Assembly: GCF_001680005.1 (NCBI RefSeq)
Contig: NC_033566.1
Span: 2,170,001-2,234,000 of the forward strand
Length of the DNA stretch: 64,000 bases
Direction: 5' to 3'
Origin: Plasmodium coatneyi
Taxonomy: Eukaryota > Apicomplexa > Aconoidasida > Haemosporida > Plasmodiidae
The position numbers and the translations under genes were made by a program. The notes beneath the pieces were generated by a model. The model made no database searches. It worked only from the letters and a program-made list of their open reading frames with translations, and had not been told where the DNA came from. Positions 50,301 through 60,395 of this stretch are shown here, in pieces (within the stretch, counting starts at the first letter, position 1; each line of letters starts with the position of its first letter).

Positions 50301-52691
50301 CTTAAAAACGAACTGTTGGATCTGCAAAATGGGGTAGATAGCTGTTCCCAGATGATACATAAAATGAATGGGAAGTGCCAATTGATGAAGCTTTTGCAGG
50401 AGAGATGCGCCCATCTGATGGAGATCGAAATGGATATTTTTTGCGAGAGAGACGAGCTGGACGCGCAACGGTCCGAAGTGAGAGCTGCTCTGAGTGGGCT
50501 AAGAGAGATGCTTAGCGAGGGGAAGCACCATATACAAGCCCTACATTCAATGCTAGAGTTGCTCGAAGGGGAATCCGAAGAGGGATCCTCACAGAAGAAT
50601 TTGTGTCAGCTTCTTCGTGAGTTTATCCCTAACATTACTCTCCTGTGTGAGTGTCAAGATGTCCACCTCATGGTGCAGGAAGTCAGTGCAAACATGGAAG
50701 ACAGCGGCATCCTATTTGGCCCGGAAGACATGTTCTTCCATCTCGGGGAGACATTGCCAAATAGGGTGGAGAGTAAGATGCACCATGTTGTGGTGGGAGA
50801 AATAAGCCAAGACGAAGTGGGGAAAAAGTACACGGAGGACACCAAGTCGGGGGAGGGGCCAAGGAATGAACCACACAAGATAGCTAACCACTGCACTGAA
50901 TATGTGGAAGCCCATTCGAAGAGTTTTTACCCACAAAAAGGAGACTGCTATGTTAATTACGTAGAGCATAATGAAGAGGGAACGCCCCTCCTAAGTAACA
51001 CCCCCGTGTATGAATCTTCCAAATGCAAAGTGAACGAACCGAAAGAGATAGGCAACCTCGAGTCAATAGCCATGAATAATCGCAAGTTCATAGAGGCATA
51101 CGACAAACTTCAGATGTACATAACTTTGGAGGCACTGAAAAAGGAGCAGGAAATTGACTTTTCAGTTCGAATAAAATCAGTCATTCGGGAGAGGAAGGAA
51201 ATCATTAGGACGAAGACAGATGAAGCACAGCGCAGCGTAGAAAGGGAAAAACAAATTAGGGAAACCATCCAAAAATCTCAAGAGTACATCGAGAACCATA
51301 GATGTAGGAAGAATCGTTTGTACAGAAGGCAAGAGGCAATGGCGGCAAGAATAAAAAAACTGCACCTGCGAGATAAGCAGATGAAGAGGAACATTCGAGG
51401 GTGCAGGAAAGACATGTTACTCCAAAATAAATTGTTTTACGTCAAAGTGGAGATAGTGAAGCTGCTGCAGAGACTCATAGCCGATATTGAACTTGACATG
51501 GAAAAAAAGAAAGAGGAACTGAAGCAAGTGAAGGAGAAGATACACAGTAACGAAATTATACAAAATGAGTCAAACGAACTTGCAAAAAAAGTGAGCCAAA
51601 AGAAGGAGCAAATTTTATCTTTACAGGAAGAAAAAATCAACATCGAGAAAATGCACCACAATGTGGTTATCAATATGAACTTAAAGAGAATGCAGGAAAA
51701 GTTTTTACTCCACCAGAGGAATTTTATTTCCTCACTGAAGGAATTTAGAAGCGCGTTCTTCTCGGCTGAACAGAAGGAGGAACAGTTCGATAAAGTGAAC
51801 ACCATTATTGCTTTGCTGGAAGAAGTGTACCAAACCGATTGCGATATTTACAAGTTTGTAGAGGAGAGCTTTTCCTTTTTGGACCACGAAAAGGAGTTAC
51901 TCGAATTAGTCTACGTGGAGGAAGATAAATTGAAGGAACAAATGGAACTTCACTCGGAAGCCACGACCAGTCTGAAAATGAAGGAAGCAGAAATGAAGGG
52001 GAAAATCGAGTTAAGGAGAGAATACATAGATAAACTAACATCCGAAATGAATTCCGACACCTATGATGAAATAGAAAAGAAATATAAGGAAAAAATGATC
52101 GAAATTTTTGTATACAAAAATATCATCAAAGATATCTGCAATTTTTACAACTCCTTCGATCAAGCAATTATTAAATTCCATTCTCTGAAGATGCAAGAAA
52201 TTAATTTGTCCATTAAGAACTTATGGAGGAGGGTTTACAACAGTGCCGACATAGACTATATATACATAAAGTCAGAGGTGCAAACGGAAAATAATGGGAA
52301 AGTTCATCAGAGGAGGTCATATAATTATCGCGTCGTCATGGTCAAAGATAACTGCGAACTGGACATGAGAGGAAGGTGCTCCTCTGGACAAAAGGTCCTA
52401 TCCTCCATCATCATTCGACTCGCTCTAGCGGAATCCTTTTCCATCAAATGTGGAATTCTAGCTCTAGACGAACCAACGACGAATTTGGATAAATCGAACT
52501 CTAAAAATCTGGCTAGTCTCATTGCGAATATTGTAGACCTCAGAAAGGATAGCTCCGCTTTCCAGCTTATTCTCATCACGCACGACACACACTTTGTCGA
52601 TGTGCTTTCGCAGTACGGGTTGACAAACTGCTTCTACAGGGTTAGAAAGGACCGCCACGGATACTCGACCATAGTCAGGGTGCGACAGTAG
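47310..52691 (+). CDS. RAD50: DNA double-strand break repair protein RAD50
   Basis: SMC-like ATPase of the MRE11-RAD50 complex, which senses and tethers DNA ends in the nucleus. Single exon, 1,793 residues from ATG 47310; this start gives the family N-terminus (EKIGIQGIRSY), whereas the upstream ATG in the same frame adds an unrelated hydrophobic stretch. Walker A GNNGSGKST is at about 35-43 and the Q-loop region CHHEESLWPF follows. The coiled coil is broken at its apex by the zinc hook CLLC at 922-925. The signature motif RCSSGQKVLSS is near 1,689, Walker B LALDEPTTNLD near 1,717 and the H-loop LITHD near 1,754. The protein is about 480 residues longer than yeast or human RAD50 because of low-complexity inserts in both coiled-coil arms, including an acidic block at about residues 680-830. 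Confidence 0.97.
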   Translation: MTTLEKIGIQGIRSYGDEEAQELEFASPITVIYGNNGSGKSTIIECLKMSCTGDFPPNADKGKSFIHDPLISNKMNSRGKINLLLKNYNNKRIGISRSFSLFYCKDKNKKIKQTFRALDNNIIIKKGEGQEDVIITNKCLDINEHIPKLMGVSKALLENVILCHHEESLWPFSESVKIKKKFDELFGDDHFSKILDEFTKCRKTMNDVLKTKEYELATLKERYEKKKSIALDIQRNEQEIEECQTIIQLDKEEIEESFLILNNLEKKKSLLRKLTSSIDMYFAIQGKFLDDLQNYKSVEEIYEEDASELEHFAELFQKDLAKCNSLIEQVSNELALLEKQTSLPIHSCDEADVKQRDEICSNLFHLEKRRGEAHTLSKAILDLDHASTGSGMKRRNARKNLSEEHTRVGCFIKANEPILGGLLVQWRALFGGNGPKWVFRRGRASTNVEHSDDGRSDGESIPGGDHTNETITRGCIPCVKQMRKRRKETLALLRVQVQKHARERLHIKRKKGILTEKAKRWKRKVSRMDRRIATMEMHKDYLATFKARDETYKQICNHLHKMNQLGCVYDSICLSEANCANTTSDMDDDLEGKKRQLRQIEKFKKQLEQVLLLGKHYEKTFQYFLCLRRVRRKVTSFIDERRAFLCELGKLPKVWRSIGKPIGDWAEKADLTEGVEYGQECSTGEEEEKEEVEGQAERGVQEEKEKMEDPNEEEHGGEGNPSSAPHATPEGTNNLTEIAKVESCTPLESPSGADSSKYPNREESAHGDIFTGGICNKRNKRTKDPGEETHNRLKRKKLFKMERPPGQSYLNKLNDVISQYINKYDNKMKEVEKEASKLKETLLLTSGALRNVSERVGRYPNVLAKFWGMLEKNNFKNVKDFFVHLGQVRKDMKKIKREIVALKTEEESLSRFIQHAEEGKACLLCKGPITDVALDRFTLPDVHKEKEGITLEIEDKEKTLTNLRDQKKELMILLEHYYKEVDPLHRESASLSEIIDSLKNELLDLQNGVDSCSQMIHKMNGKCQLMKLLQERCAHLMEIEMDIFCERDELDAQRSEVRAALSGLREMLSEGKHHIQALHSMLELLEGESEEGSSQKNLCQLLREFIPNITLLCECQDVHLMVQEVSANMEDSGILFGPEDMFFHLGETLPNRVESKMHHVVVGEISQDEVGKKYTEDTKSGEGPRNEPHKIANHCTEYVEAHSKSFYPQKGDCYVNYVEHNEEGTPLLSNTPVYESSKCKVNEPKEIGNLESIAMNNRKFIEAYDKLQMYITLEALKKEQEIDFSVRIKSVIRERKEIIRTKTDEAQRSVEREKQIRETIQKSQEYIENHRCRKNRLYRRQEAMAARIKKLHLRDKQMKRNIRGCRKDMLLQNKLFYVKVEIVKLLQRLIADIELDMEKKKEELKQVKEKIHSNEIIQNESNELAKKVSQKKEQILSLQEEKINIEKMHHNVVINMNLKRMQEKFLLHQRNFISSLKEFRSAFFSAEQKEEQFDKVNTIIALLEEVYQTDCDIYKFVEESFSFLDHEKELLELVYVEEDKLKEQMELHSEATTSLKMKEAEMKGKIELRREYIDKLTSEMNSDTYDEIEKKYKEKMIEIFVYKNIIKDICNFYNSFDQAIIKFHSLKMQEINLSIKNLWRRVYNSADIDYIYIKSEVQTENNGKVHQRRSYNYRVVMVKDNCELDMRGRCSSGQKVLSSIIIRLALAESFSIKCGILALDEPTTNLDKSNSKNLASLIANIVDLRKDSSAFQLILITHDTHFVDVLSQYGLTNCFYRVRKDRHGYSTIVRVRQ

Positions 52692-53721
52692 GGGGGACAG
52701 ACAAGCAGGTCGAGTACCTAGTGTGATGTAAAAATAGTGCAGAACATTAATTCATATTATTATTATTTTTTTTTTTTTTTGTTTGTTTGTAACTTTCTTC
52801 TCATTTTCTGTTTTTTCTTTACAATTTCTCTTACTTCTATTTCTTTTACATTTGTATGTTTTTGAATAACTGTCTGCATTGGGAGAGAGGGGAAAAGGAA
52901 TATACTCCCAAGCGCGGAGAAAAGGGTGCGAAAAAAGAATAAAAGGAAAAAAAAAAAAAAAAAAAGAGAAGAAAGAAAAGAATGACAGAAAGGATAGAAG
53001 GAAGTAAGGTTAGGAAAGAATGAAGCATATGTAAGCTTAAAAGTATAACATGAATTAGGAGGGGGAGAGAGGAGTAGCTTCCATTGTGTAATGTACACGT
53101 CACACACATATAAAAAAAAATATGCAGGTTGTACATATTAGGATGGAAAGAAGGGAAGTGGTAGGTGAAAAAAAGATGAACTTGAATGTGCACTAAAAGG
53201 GGAAAGGGGAGCTTATATAATATAATATACACACCTTATGTTTGAATAAGTTATTTGTAGTGTAATCATCAAAAAAGGAATAAAAGTAAAAGGAGAAATT
53301 ATAATTATGTCGTGATCATGAATGGAAGAGAAGAATATGTGTATACTGCAACATATTTTTATGCGCAATTTTGCATAATTCAGTAATATATGAGGAAGGA
53401 GAAAGTAGTAAAGGGGAGGAGGGGAGTAGAGCTCGTTCTTTACTTTTTTTACTTTGTTATCTCCTGTGTGTGTTCATTGCCATTTTTACTTTAATTATAT
53501 GCACATGATCATTTCAATGCATGTGGACTGTGGATTATCATTTTTTGAAAAATTAAGCATTGTGTACTGTGAGGGATTCGAAAAAATAAAAATTCAATAC
53601 CTACATATTTCATAATCATCATAAATCAATTAGAACTTTGATATATATTTCCAAACTACATGACCACATAAACACTATTTTTAACATAAATTAAATTATA
53701 TATTGAGTATATACCTAAACA
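52692..53721. other. Boundary spacer between core genes and variant-antigen island
   Basis: Composition falls sharply to AT-rich here. Purine-rich plus strand (A tract 52948-52967, GGA-rich 53050-53070, 53390-53430) is followed by TA-rich sequence. No gene seen. Upstream sequence of the first KIR gene lies here. Confidence 0.6.
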
Positions 53722-56397
53722 ATGGTAAAAGAATAATACAAGGTTGATTTCATTATTAAAAATGTGTATATATACACATAGTAGTGTATGTGTATGTGTA
53801 CACACACATATAAATATATATATATATATGTTCCCCACATGTATGTCATATAATATTAGTGGATATGTATGAATATGTATGGACATGTATACGCACACAC
53901 ATATTTCAATTCTATATATTTTCTTAGGGGAAGGAAGAGGCAGATACAGTTACATTACCCTCATGGGACATATACGCTGAATTGGAAAATGGAAGAAAGA
54001 GTTGTACTTTCGGAGGGTGGAGCCAGGGAAACAGTAGTAAATTGGAACAAGATGTGAAAGGATCAGTAGAGTCGTACGGAGGTGGAAATTGGACTTGGAT
54101 CGATAAAATTGTGCAAAACTACTGTTTAGCATGTAGGGGGGCAGGGAGCGAAGGGTTCGCTACTTTGCCCGATAATGAACGTTATAGTTTTTTCTTTTAT
54201 TGGTTAGGTGATAAAGTAAAGGGGGAACCTCAGATAGGGAACAATTTCTCACCGATTATGAATAAGATTTATGAGAAGCTGACGAAATTCGATTCTGGAT
54301 GTAAGTGCACTCATATATACCCTTTTATTAAAAAGGAACGTTTCGAAAAGGCTAAAATATTGTTCGATTGGTACTATAACTATAAGGAATTACACAGCAA
54401 AGAAAAGTGTAGTGAGTATTGCAATAATAATGAAAAATGTAATGCCCCTTTCGAGAAAGCCCTATTAACATATAACGAGTTAACTTCAACTTGCATAAAG
54501 GAGGGCGGAGAATTATATTGCACCGAATTTAAGAAAACCCCCCCAAAGAAGGAGGAATATAAGAAACCACAATCATTAGACTGCTCTGCAGCAAAACCAC
54601 AGGTTATTTCCCTTATTTGAATTTTTATAAATATTATAAATACAATACTCTATACGTAATGTAATAAAGAAATATAAGAAATGTACACATAATAACATTC
54701 TCTATGTACGCAATGCAATAGATGAACATTTATGTAATATACATACATTCCACTTCCTCCTGTTACCAATTCTATATTTTTTTAGGGGGACGCAGACACA
54801 AGTAAATTACCTTCCGAGATAATATATAGTGCGTTAGACGGAGGAGTAGGAAAAAATTGTTCACTCAACGGAAGCAAAGGGAACAATACTACACTGGAAA
54901 CACAAATGAAAAATTCATTACGATCATACAGAATTTATGATAAGGACCTTCCCAATAAAATTGTGCAAAACTATTGTGTAACTTGTAAGGGAACAGGGAG
55001 GGAAGAGTTCGCTACTTTGTCCAGTAGTGATCGTTATAGTTTCTTTTTTTATTGGTTAGGTGATCAAATAAATAAGGAAAGAAATAACGGAGGAAGCAAG
55101 CTCTCAATGGTTATTCCGGCAATTTATGATAAGCTGAATGATTCCATGTATAAATGTAAGTGTGAAAATTTATACAGAGGTATTTGGAAGGATCGTTTCG
55201 ACGAAGGTAAAATACTATTTGACTACCACTATAATTTTAAGCGATTAGAAGGGAAGAATGTAGACAAGTGTCGCAATTATTGCACTGGGGAAAAGTGCCT
55301 AAAGTTATACCAGGAAGCTGAGAAAACACATAAAACATTAAGTACAACTTGCCAAGGAAGTGGCGGAGAACCATATTGTGATAAATTTAAAGTGGAGAAA
55401 ACTAAGGACGGAGAATTCGCGGAACCTAAAAAATTGGAGTGCCCTGAATCAAGAACATCACCACCTTTAAGATCTGCATCAGGTAAGACAAATAGAGCAA
55501 GGGGAGGTAGAACACATAATAACAAATATGCATAATTCGAAAGAATTATTACAAAGAGAAAAAAATATACAGAAAAGGGAAAGTACACCCACAACATTTC
55601 TAGTGTCCAATGACTCCTGCTTACATTGAAACTACTTTTCCATGTTCCATTTTTAGTTGTAGAAGGTATTGTCTCCTATAACCCAGGTTCCACTGGAACC
55701 TGGAAACCCGGATCCTCCAGTCCCGGCAGTACTGGAACCTGGAATCCAGGTTCTTCGGGTGCCGGTTCTACTGGAACCTGGAATCCAGGTTCTTCCGGTA
55801 CCGGTTCCACGGGAAACCAGAACACTGGTAGTCCGAGACCCCAAAGTCCACCTCCCCCAGGGAAACCACAAGGACCACCACAACAAGGTGGTAACAAACC
55901 GCAGGTTCAATCATTTCATCAGGAAAAACTGCCAGCTGTTCCAAGCTCCGCCAGAATGGATGTGTCTACTATTGGTATTGGTGGTGGTGCTGCAGCTGCC
56001 GCTGGAGCAATAGGATTACCAACAATTGCTGCATTCCTTTTATATAAAGTAAGGATAATTAACATACTTATAATTAAAACAATTATAATAGAGCTATATT
56101 TATATGTCCATACATATATATATATATGTATATATGTAATACACCTTCCACCAACCACCCTACCACCTAACAATCCCCCTTTCGTAGTACAATTTTCTAC
56201 CTTCTGGACTAAAAAACTTCTTTGGAGGCAGCAGCAGAAATAACAATAAAAGAAAAAAAAGATCCATCATCAGACAAAGAATCGACACCTTAACAGAAGA
56301 CGACACATCTACCGAATATTCAAATGAACTTTCGACAGCAAATTCCACAGCAGGGGATGGTTCTACCACATTATATTCTGTCCCATATGTTAGATAA
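53722..56397 (+). CDS. KIR: KIR (pir superfamily) variant antigen with two tandem extracellular domains, 5 exons
   Basis: Exons 53928-54602, 54786-55482, 55657-56048, 56188-56397 join in phase; exon 1 is inferred to be only the ATG at 53722-53724 before a GTAAAA donor. Total 658 residues. Exons 2 and 3 each encode a complete PIR ectodomain with the same Cys pattern (KIVQNYC, FATL, RYSFFFYWLGD, ILFD, YC). Exon 4 has a 13-residue Gly/Ser/Thr/Trp repeat, a Pro/Gly/Gln-rich stalk and one membrane segment ending in LPTIAAFLLYK. The last exon is a basic then Thr/Ser/Asp-rich cytoplasmic tail. KIR proteins are P. knowlesi variant antigens thought to reach the infected-cell surface. One ectodomain is usual, so this is a doubled form. 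The duplication looks internal because the two domains resemble each other more than the other KIRs in the window. Confidence 0.88.
55680..55815 (+). repeat. 39-nt repeat encoding PGSSGTGSTGTWN in KIR stalk
   Basis: About three and a half copies of a 39-nt unit (13 residues) in exon 4 of the first KIR gene, with variants PGSTGTWK and PGSSSPGSTGTWN. The unit is an imperfect inverted-looking sequence (CCAGGTTCC / GGAACCTGG) which may favour slippage. Confidence 0.85.
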
Positions 56398-57550
56398 TTT
56401 CTTTCTTTTAAATAAGAAGGGAAAGAAAGGAAAAAAAGAAAAAAGAAAGAAAAAGTTTAATGTTCTGGGTTTCAGGGTGTAGAATAACAGTATGAGCTGG
56501 CATTTAGCGATTTAGGGAGGGGTCACGTAAAGGGGAAAAAAAAAAAGGAAAAAGAAAAAAAAGAATAAGGAAAAAAGGAAAGAAAAAAAAAAAGAATGAA
56601 AAAAAAAAAAAAAGGAAATAAAGAACACATGAATATATGTACAAAGAATGTAATCTATATTAAAAAAGGAATAAAGAAGGAAAGGAAGGAAGTGAAGGAA
56701 TGAAAAAGGAGTGAGGGTGTGAAGGAAGAAAAGGAGTGAAGGAAAGAGGAGGAAGTGAAGGTATGGGATCCGGTTTTAGGGTTAAGGAAAGGAAGTGAAG
56801 GAGTGAAGGAAAGGAGAGTGAAGGAAAAAAAGCAGAAGGAAAGGAAAAAGAGAGAAGGAAGGAAAAAAAAAGAGGGTAAGCTCCCTTTTTAGAGTGTACA
56901 CATGCACTTAAAAAAGGAAGAAGGAAATAAATACTCTGTATATGTATAAACTATGTTATATTCGTACATAATTTTTTTAATAATTTTTCTAAATAATAGG
57001 GAGAGCATGAGTATTATAAAAGTGTGTGAACAAAAATGTTTACCATGGGAAGTTCACATTCTTATAAAAGCGAATAGTTAAAGGGGGGAAGATGAATAAT
57101 AATGTAATGCACTATTTGGAATAATTGCATACATTTCTGAAACGTATAATAAATATATAAGGAATACTCGAAGAATTTGACCCATATGCTCTTTCCCATT
57201 TTTTTTCCTACTACATTGGTCCAACTTGATCGGTCTTACATTTCCTTCCTTCCTCCTGCTCCACCTACTACTACTACTATAAAACCAAATAAAGAAGAAG
57301 AAGAAGAAAAAAAAAGAAAACGAAGAAATAAAAAAGGGAAAAAAAAAAAAAAAAAAAAAAGAAGAACATAAAAGTAAAAAAAAAAAGTAAAAGTTTTGGT
57401 TTGGTTTTGATGCACATGTGTTCTTGCTATTTAAAATTAATATGGAACGAACAAATATCTCATATCCTTATTCGAAATATATAAAAATGTGGAAAAAACG
57501 CATGTTAACATAAATTAATTATATATAAAGAAGGAATATGCATGTAAACA
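56398..57550. other. Intergenic between KIR genes, GA-rich minisatellite and telomere-like motifs
   Basis: Plus strand is purine-rich at 56404-56880 with degenerate GAAGGAGTGAAGGAAAGG-type units. Telomere-like motifs TGGGTTTCAGGGTG (56466) and GGTTTTAGGGTTAAGG (56772) are embedded. TA-rich sequence follows and a CT/AC-rich to A-rich run at 57280-57385. No gene supported; ORF 57177-57371 is low complexity. Confidence 0.65.
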
Positions 57551-59390
57551 ATGGCAGCAAAGGCAAACGTAATCACATTTATCTTTTACAAAGAATAGAT
57601 TTTAGGACTGTGTACATATAATACGTCGCAAATAATGGAATAAATAGTAATATATAATGTGTGGCTGCATATATTTCTCCCATTAAACACACAGGAGAAA
57701 CACTTGGATCAATTCCCTTCAAAGAAGTATTTATACGATAAATTAGGACAAAAAAGTAACTTAGGCCAATGTAATCTTCAAGGTAGTGTGGAGGAGGCTA
57801 AGAAGCAGATAAGTGCTTACCTTAAACGAGGGAACTATACAGAAAGCATTGCAGAAGCCTGGTGTCATATACATGTAAAAGGGAAGGTCAATGGGACATA
57901 TGACGATCTCTGCTATGCCCTGTACTACTGGACAGGACATATACTATCAAACCATTTGCAACATACTGATTCATTTTCGGATGCCATGGATGCAGTTTAC
58001 AGTGAATTGGGAAAATTAGTTACGGGGACTAGGTGTGGAAAAATATGCCATAGTCTTACCAAAGAGCAATTCGACAAGAGAAAAATAATATATGATTATT
58101 CTGAGGACAGGGGTTTTATTGAGACATTTGCAAGTTTAGCACAGGAATCGTGTAATCAGGAATATGACGAGCATCTGAAAAAAATAACTGAAACATATGG
58201 GAGTGTATATAAAGAATGTGGAAGTGGGACTAGTAGTACATGTTGCGGAAAACTTAAAGAAGTTTGTGATAAGCACGGTTCTACAGGACCATCAAACTTA
58301 ACATGCAATCTTGTTGCCACTCCAAAGAAACCTTCTGCTGGAGATGACTTCGACTTAGGAGACGCCGTGGTAGATGGTAAGTGGTACATGTTTTTTATGG
58401 TGCTACATTGCTTTATGATGGTGTGGTGGTAGGTGGGTAGTTAGGGTGGTGGTAGGTGGGTTGTTAGGTGGATGCTGGTAGGTGGATCGTGGATGGTAGT
58501 AGGTGGAAGGAAGGTTATTAGGGTGGCAGTAGAGTGGAAGGAAGGTTGTTGGGTGGTAGGTGGAAGGAAGGTTGTTAGGGTGGTAGTAGAGTGGAAGGAA
58601 GGTTGTTGGGTGGTAGGTGGAAGGAAGGTTGTTTGGGGTGTTAGGTGGAAGAAAGATTTTTGGGGTGGTGGAAGTTGGGTTGTTAGGGGTGGTAGGTGGA
58701 AGGGGGAAGGTTGTTCGGTGGTGCTAGAGTAGAAGTAAGGTTGTTAGGGGTGGAAGGTGGGTTGTTAGATGGTAGGGTGGAAGGTGGGTTGTTAGGTGGT
58801 AGGGTGGAAGGAAGGTTGTATTAGGGGTGGTAGATGGAAGGTTGTTAGGATGGTGGTAGGGTGGAAGGAAGGCCTGGACGTAAGGAATTTAGGTATACAC
58901 ATTGCCTATTACACTGAAATAACAACTATCTCCTTTTTTTCACATTTCTTTTTTAGGTGATATGCCAGTTACAAAAGTGGAAGGTGCACAAAACCAAGGA
59001 AAGAAAGCAGAAGGAGCACAAAACCAAGGAAAGAAAGCAGAAGGAGCACAAAACCAAGGAAAAAAAGCAGAAGGTGCACAGAATCAAGGAAAAAAAGCTG
59101 AAGCAGCTTCCGATGCTAGCAGCATCGTCCCTGCTGCTGTGTCAGGTGCATTGGCAACAATAGGATTACCAACATTGGCATACTTTTTTTACAAGTATAA
59201 ATCACACCTCTTCTTCCTTAAGGGGAATAACCACTCTGCAAATGGAAGAAGCAGAAGTAAAAGGTCCCTTAGGAGGCGATTTAAAGATTTTGAGGGCAAC
59301 GACTCAACGGAGTACGACTCAACAACGGAATATGATTCAACGAATTCGTCCGAATATTCAATTCCATACACTACTTCATCATCTAGATGA
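57551..59390 (+). CDS. KIR: KIR variant antigen carrying a CD99-like segment, 3 exons
   Basis: Exons 57551-57568 (MAAKAN), 57695-58376, 58957-59390 join to 377 residues (donors GTAATC, GTAAGT). Exon 2 is a PIR ectodomain (YLYDKLGQ, AWCHIHVKG, LCYALYYWTGHIL, Cys-rich end). It closes with PKKPSAGDDFDLGDAVVDG at 216-234, which equals a stretch of host CD99 as I remember that protein; the last Gly is the codon split by the intron. Exon 3 starts with four GAQNQGKKAE-type repeats, then a membrane segment (AAVSGALATIGLPTLAYFFYK) and reads straight into a basic and STEYDSTTEYDS tail without the intron seen in the other two KIR genes. CD99 mimicry by KIR proteins is established for P. knowlesi. CD99 has roles in leukocyte adhesion and T-cell regulation, so interference with host signalling is the usual hypothesis. 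Confidence 0.9.
58430..58880 (+). repeat. G-rich minisatellite in KIR intron 2
   Basis: About 450 bp of diverged tandem units (GGTGGAAGGAAGGTTGTTAG plus GGTGGTAG-type spacers, about 26-33 nt) fill most of the 580-bp intron of the second KIR gene. G-runs on the sense strand could form G-quadruplexes. The same unit occurs in the intron of the minus-strand gene at 62345-63388. Confidence 0.9.
58980..59099 (+). repeat. 30-nt repeat encoding EGAQNQGKKA in KIR stalk
   Basis: Four head-to-tail copies of 30 nt at the start of exon 3 of the second KIR gene, almost identical at DNA level. It forms a basic Gln/Lys-rich stalk between ectodomain and membrane segment. Confidence 0.92.
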
Positions 59391-60395
59391 AAGAACAAAA
59401 CATTATCATCGCTATAGAGAGGTGAATAACTCTATAAATGGGTATCCCAAAATGGTATACATAATATAATATGCACCTTTTTTTTTTTTTTGTCATGTGA
59501 ATGAATTATTTATAATGTTCTCATGAGAAAAGGAAAAAAGGAAAATTTAAGAAAAAAGAGGAGAAGGAATAAGGAATTATTATTATTGCTATTGAAAACA
59601 ATTATAAAAAAAGAGGAAGATAGGGAAAAAAAAAGGTTATATTGGGGGGAGGGGAAGTGCTTACTCTATAAAGGGGTATGGGCGCACACACATAAAATTC
59701 TTTTTTCTTCCTATTTTTTTTATATATATAATTCATACAACTTCCCCCAATGTTCTATATATATATTCTCACTTAATTTATGAATTTATATTCCTCTTCA
59801 TTAAATATTGATGAATAAATATGTACACAATTCCGCAAAAGGGAAAAGGGGAGGAGATAAATACTGTACTTATGAACTATGCAGAATATATATGTGCATC
59901 TGTCAACAACTTCTTAATAATCGTTGAGAAAGAACAATAAAACGTGAATTAATAGCGCATGTTGAAATTTTTATCATGGAAAAAGGGAAGAATTACGCCC
60001 TCAAATAAAAAATAAAAAGAAACGTGTGAACCATAATGGAATTTTCCGGAGCGCTGTGCATAATCCAATAATAGAATAATCGAATGAAGGATGCAAAGAT
60101 ATGAGAAAAGTTTAAATCATTCATTTCCCCTTACATTCTATTTTTTTTTTTGTTATTGTAGCACATCTGTTAATATTCCTGCCTTAATTGTGTTTAAAAC
60201 AGTTTGACGCATATATATATATGTGAAATATATTGTGACATCGTCTCTTCAGAAGAATTAAACAAATGTGTGCACGTTATTGTAGAAAGAATAAAAATTT
60301 GATGTTCATAATAAGCACACATTTTGTGTGAGGGCATGAGTAGTATTTTTTATATTAGTTCACTATATTAGGAGAGGGGGCACAAATAAACACAA
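59391..60395. other. Intergenic between KIR genes
   Basis: AT-rich, with T tract 59478-59491, A-rich block 59525-59640 and TA dinucleotide runs. No gene, RNA or clear repeat array. Confidence 0.6.

Noticed and set aside
58430..58880. CRISPR-like array
   Set aside because: Units are contiguous and diverged with no unique spacers; it is a eukaryotic minisatellite inside an intron.
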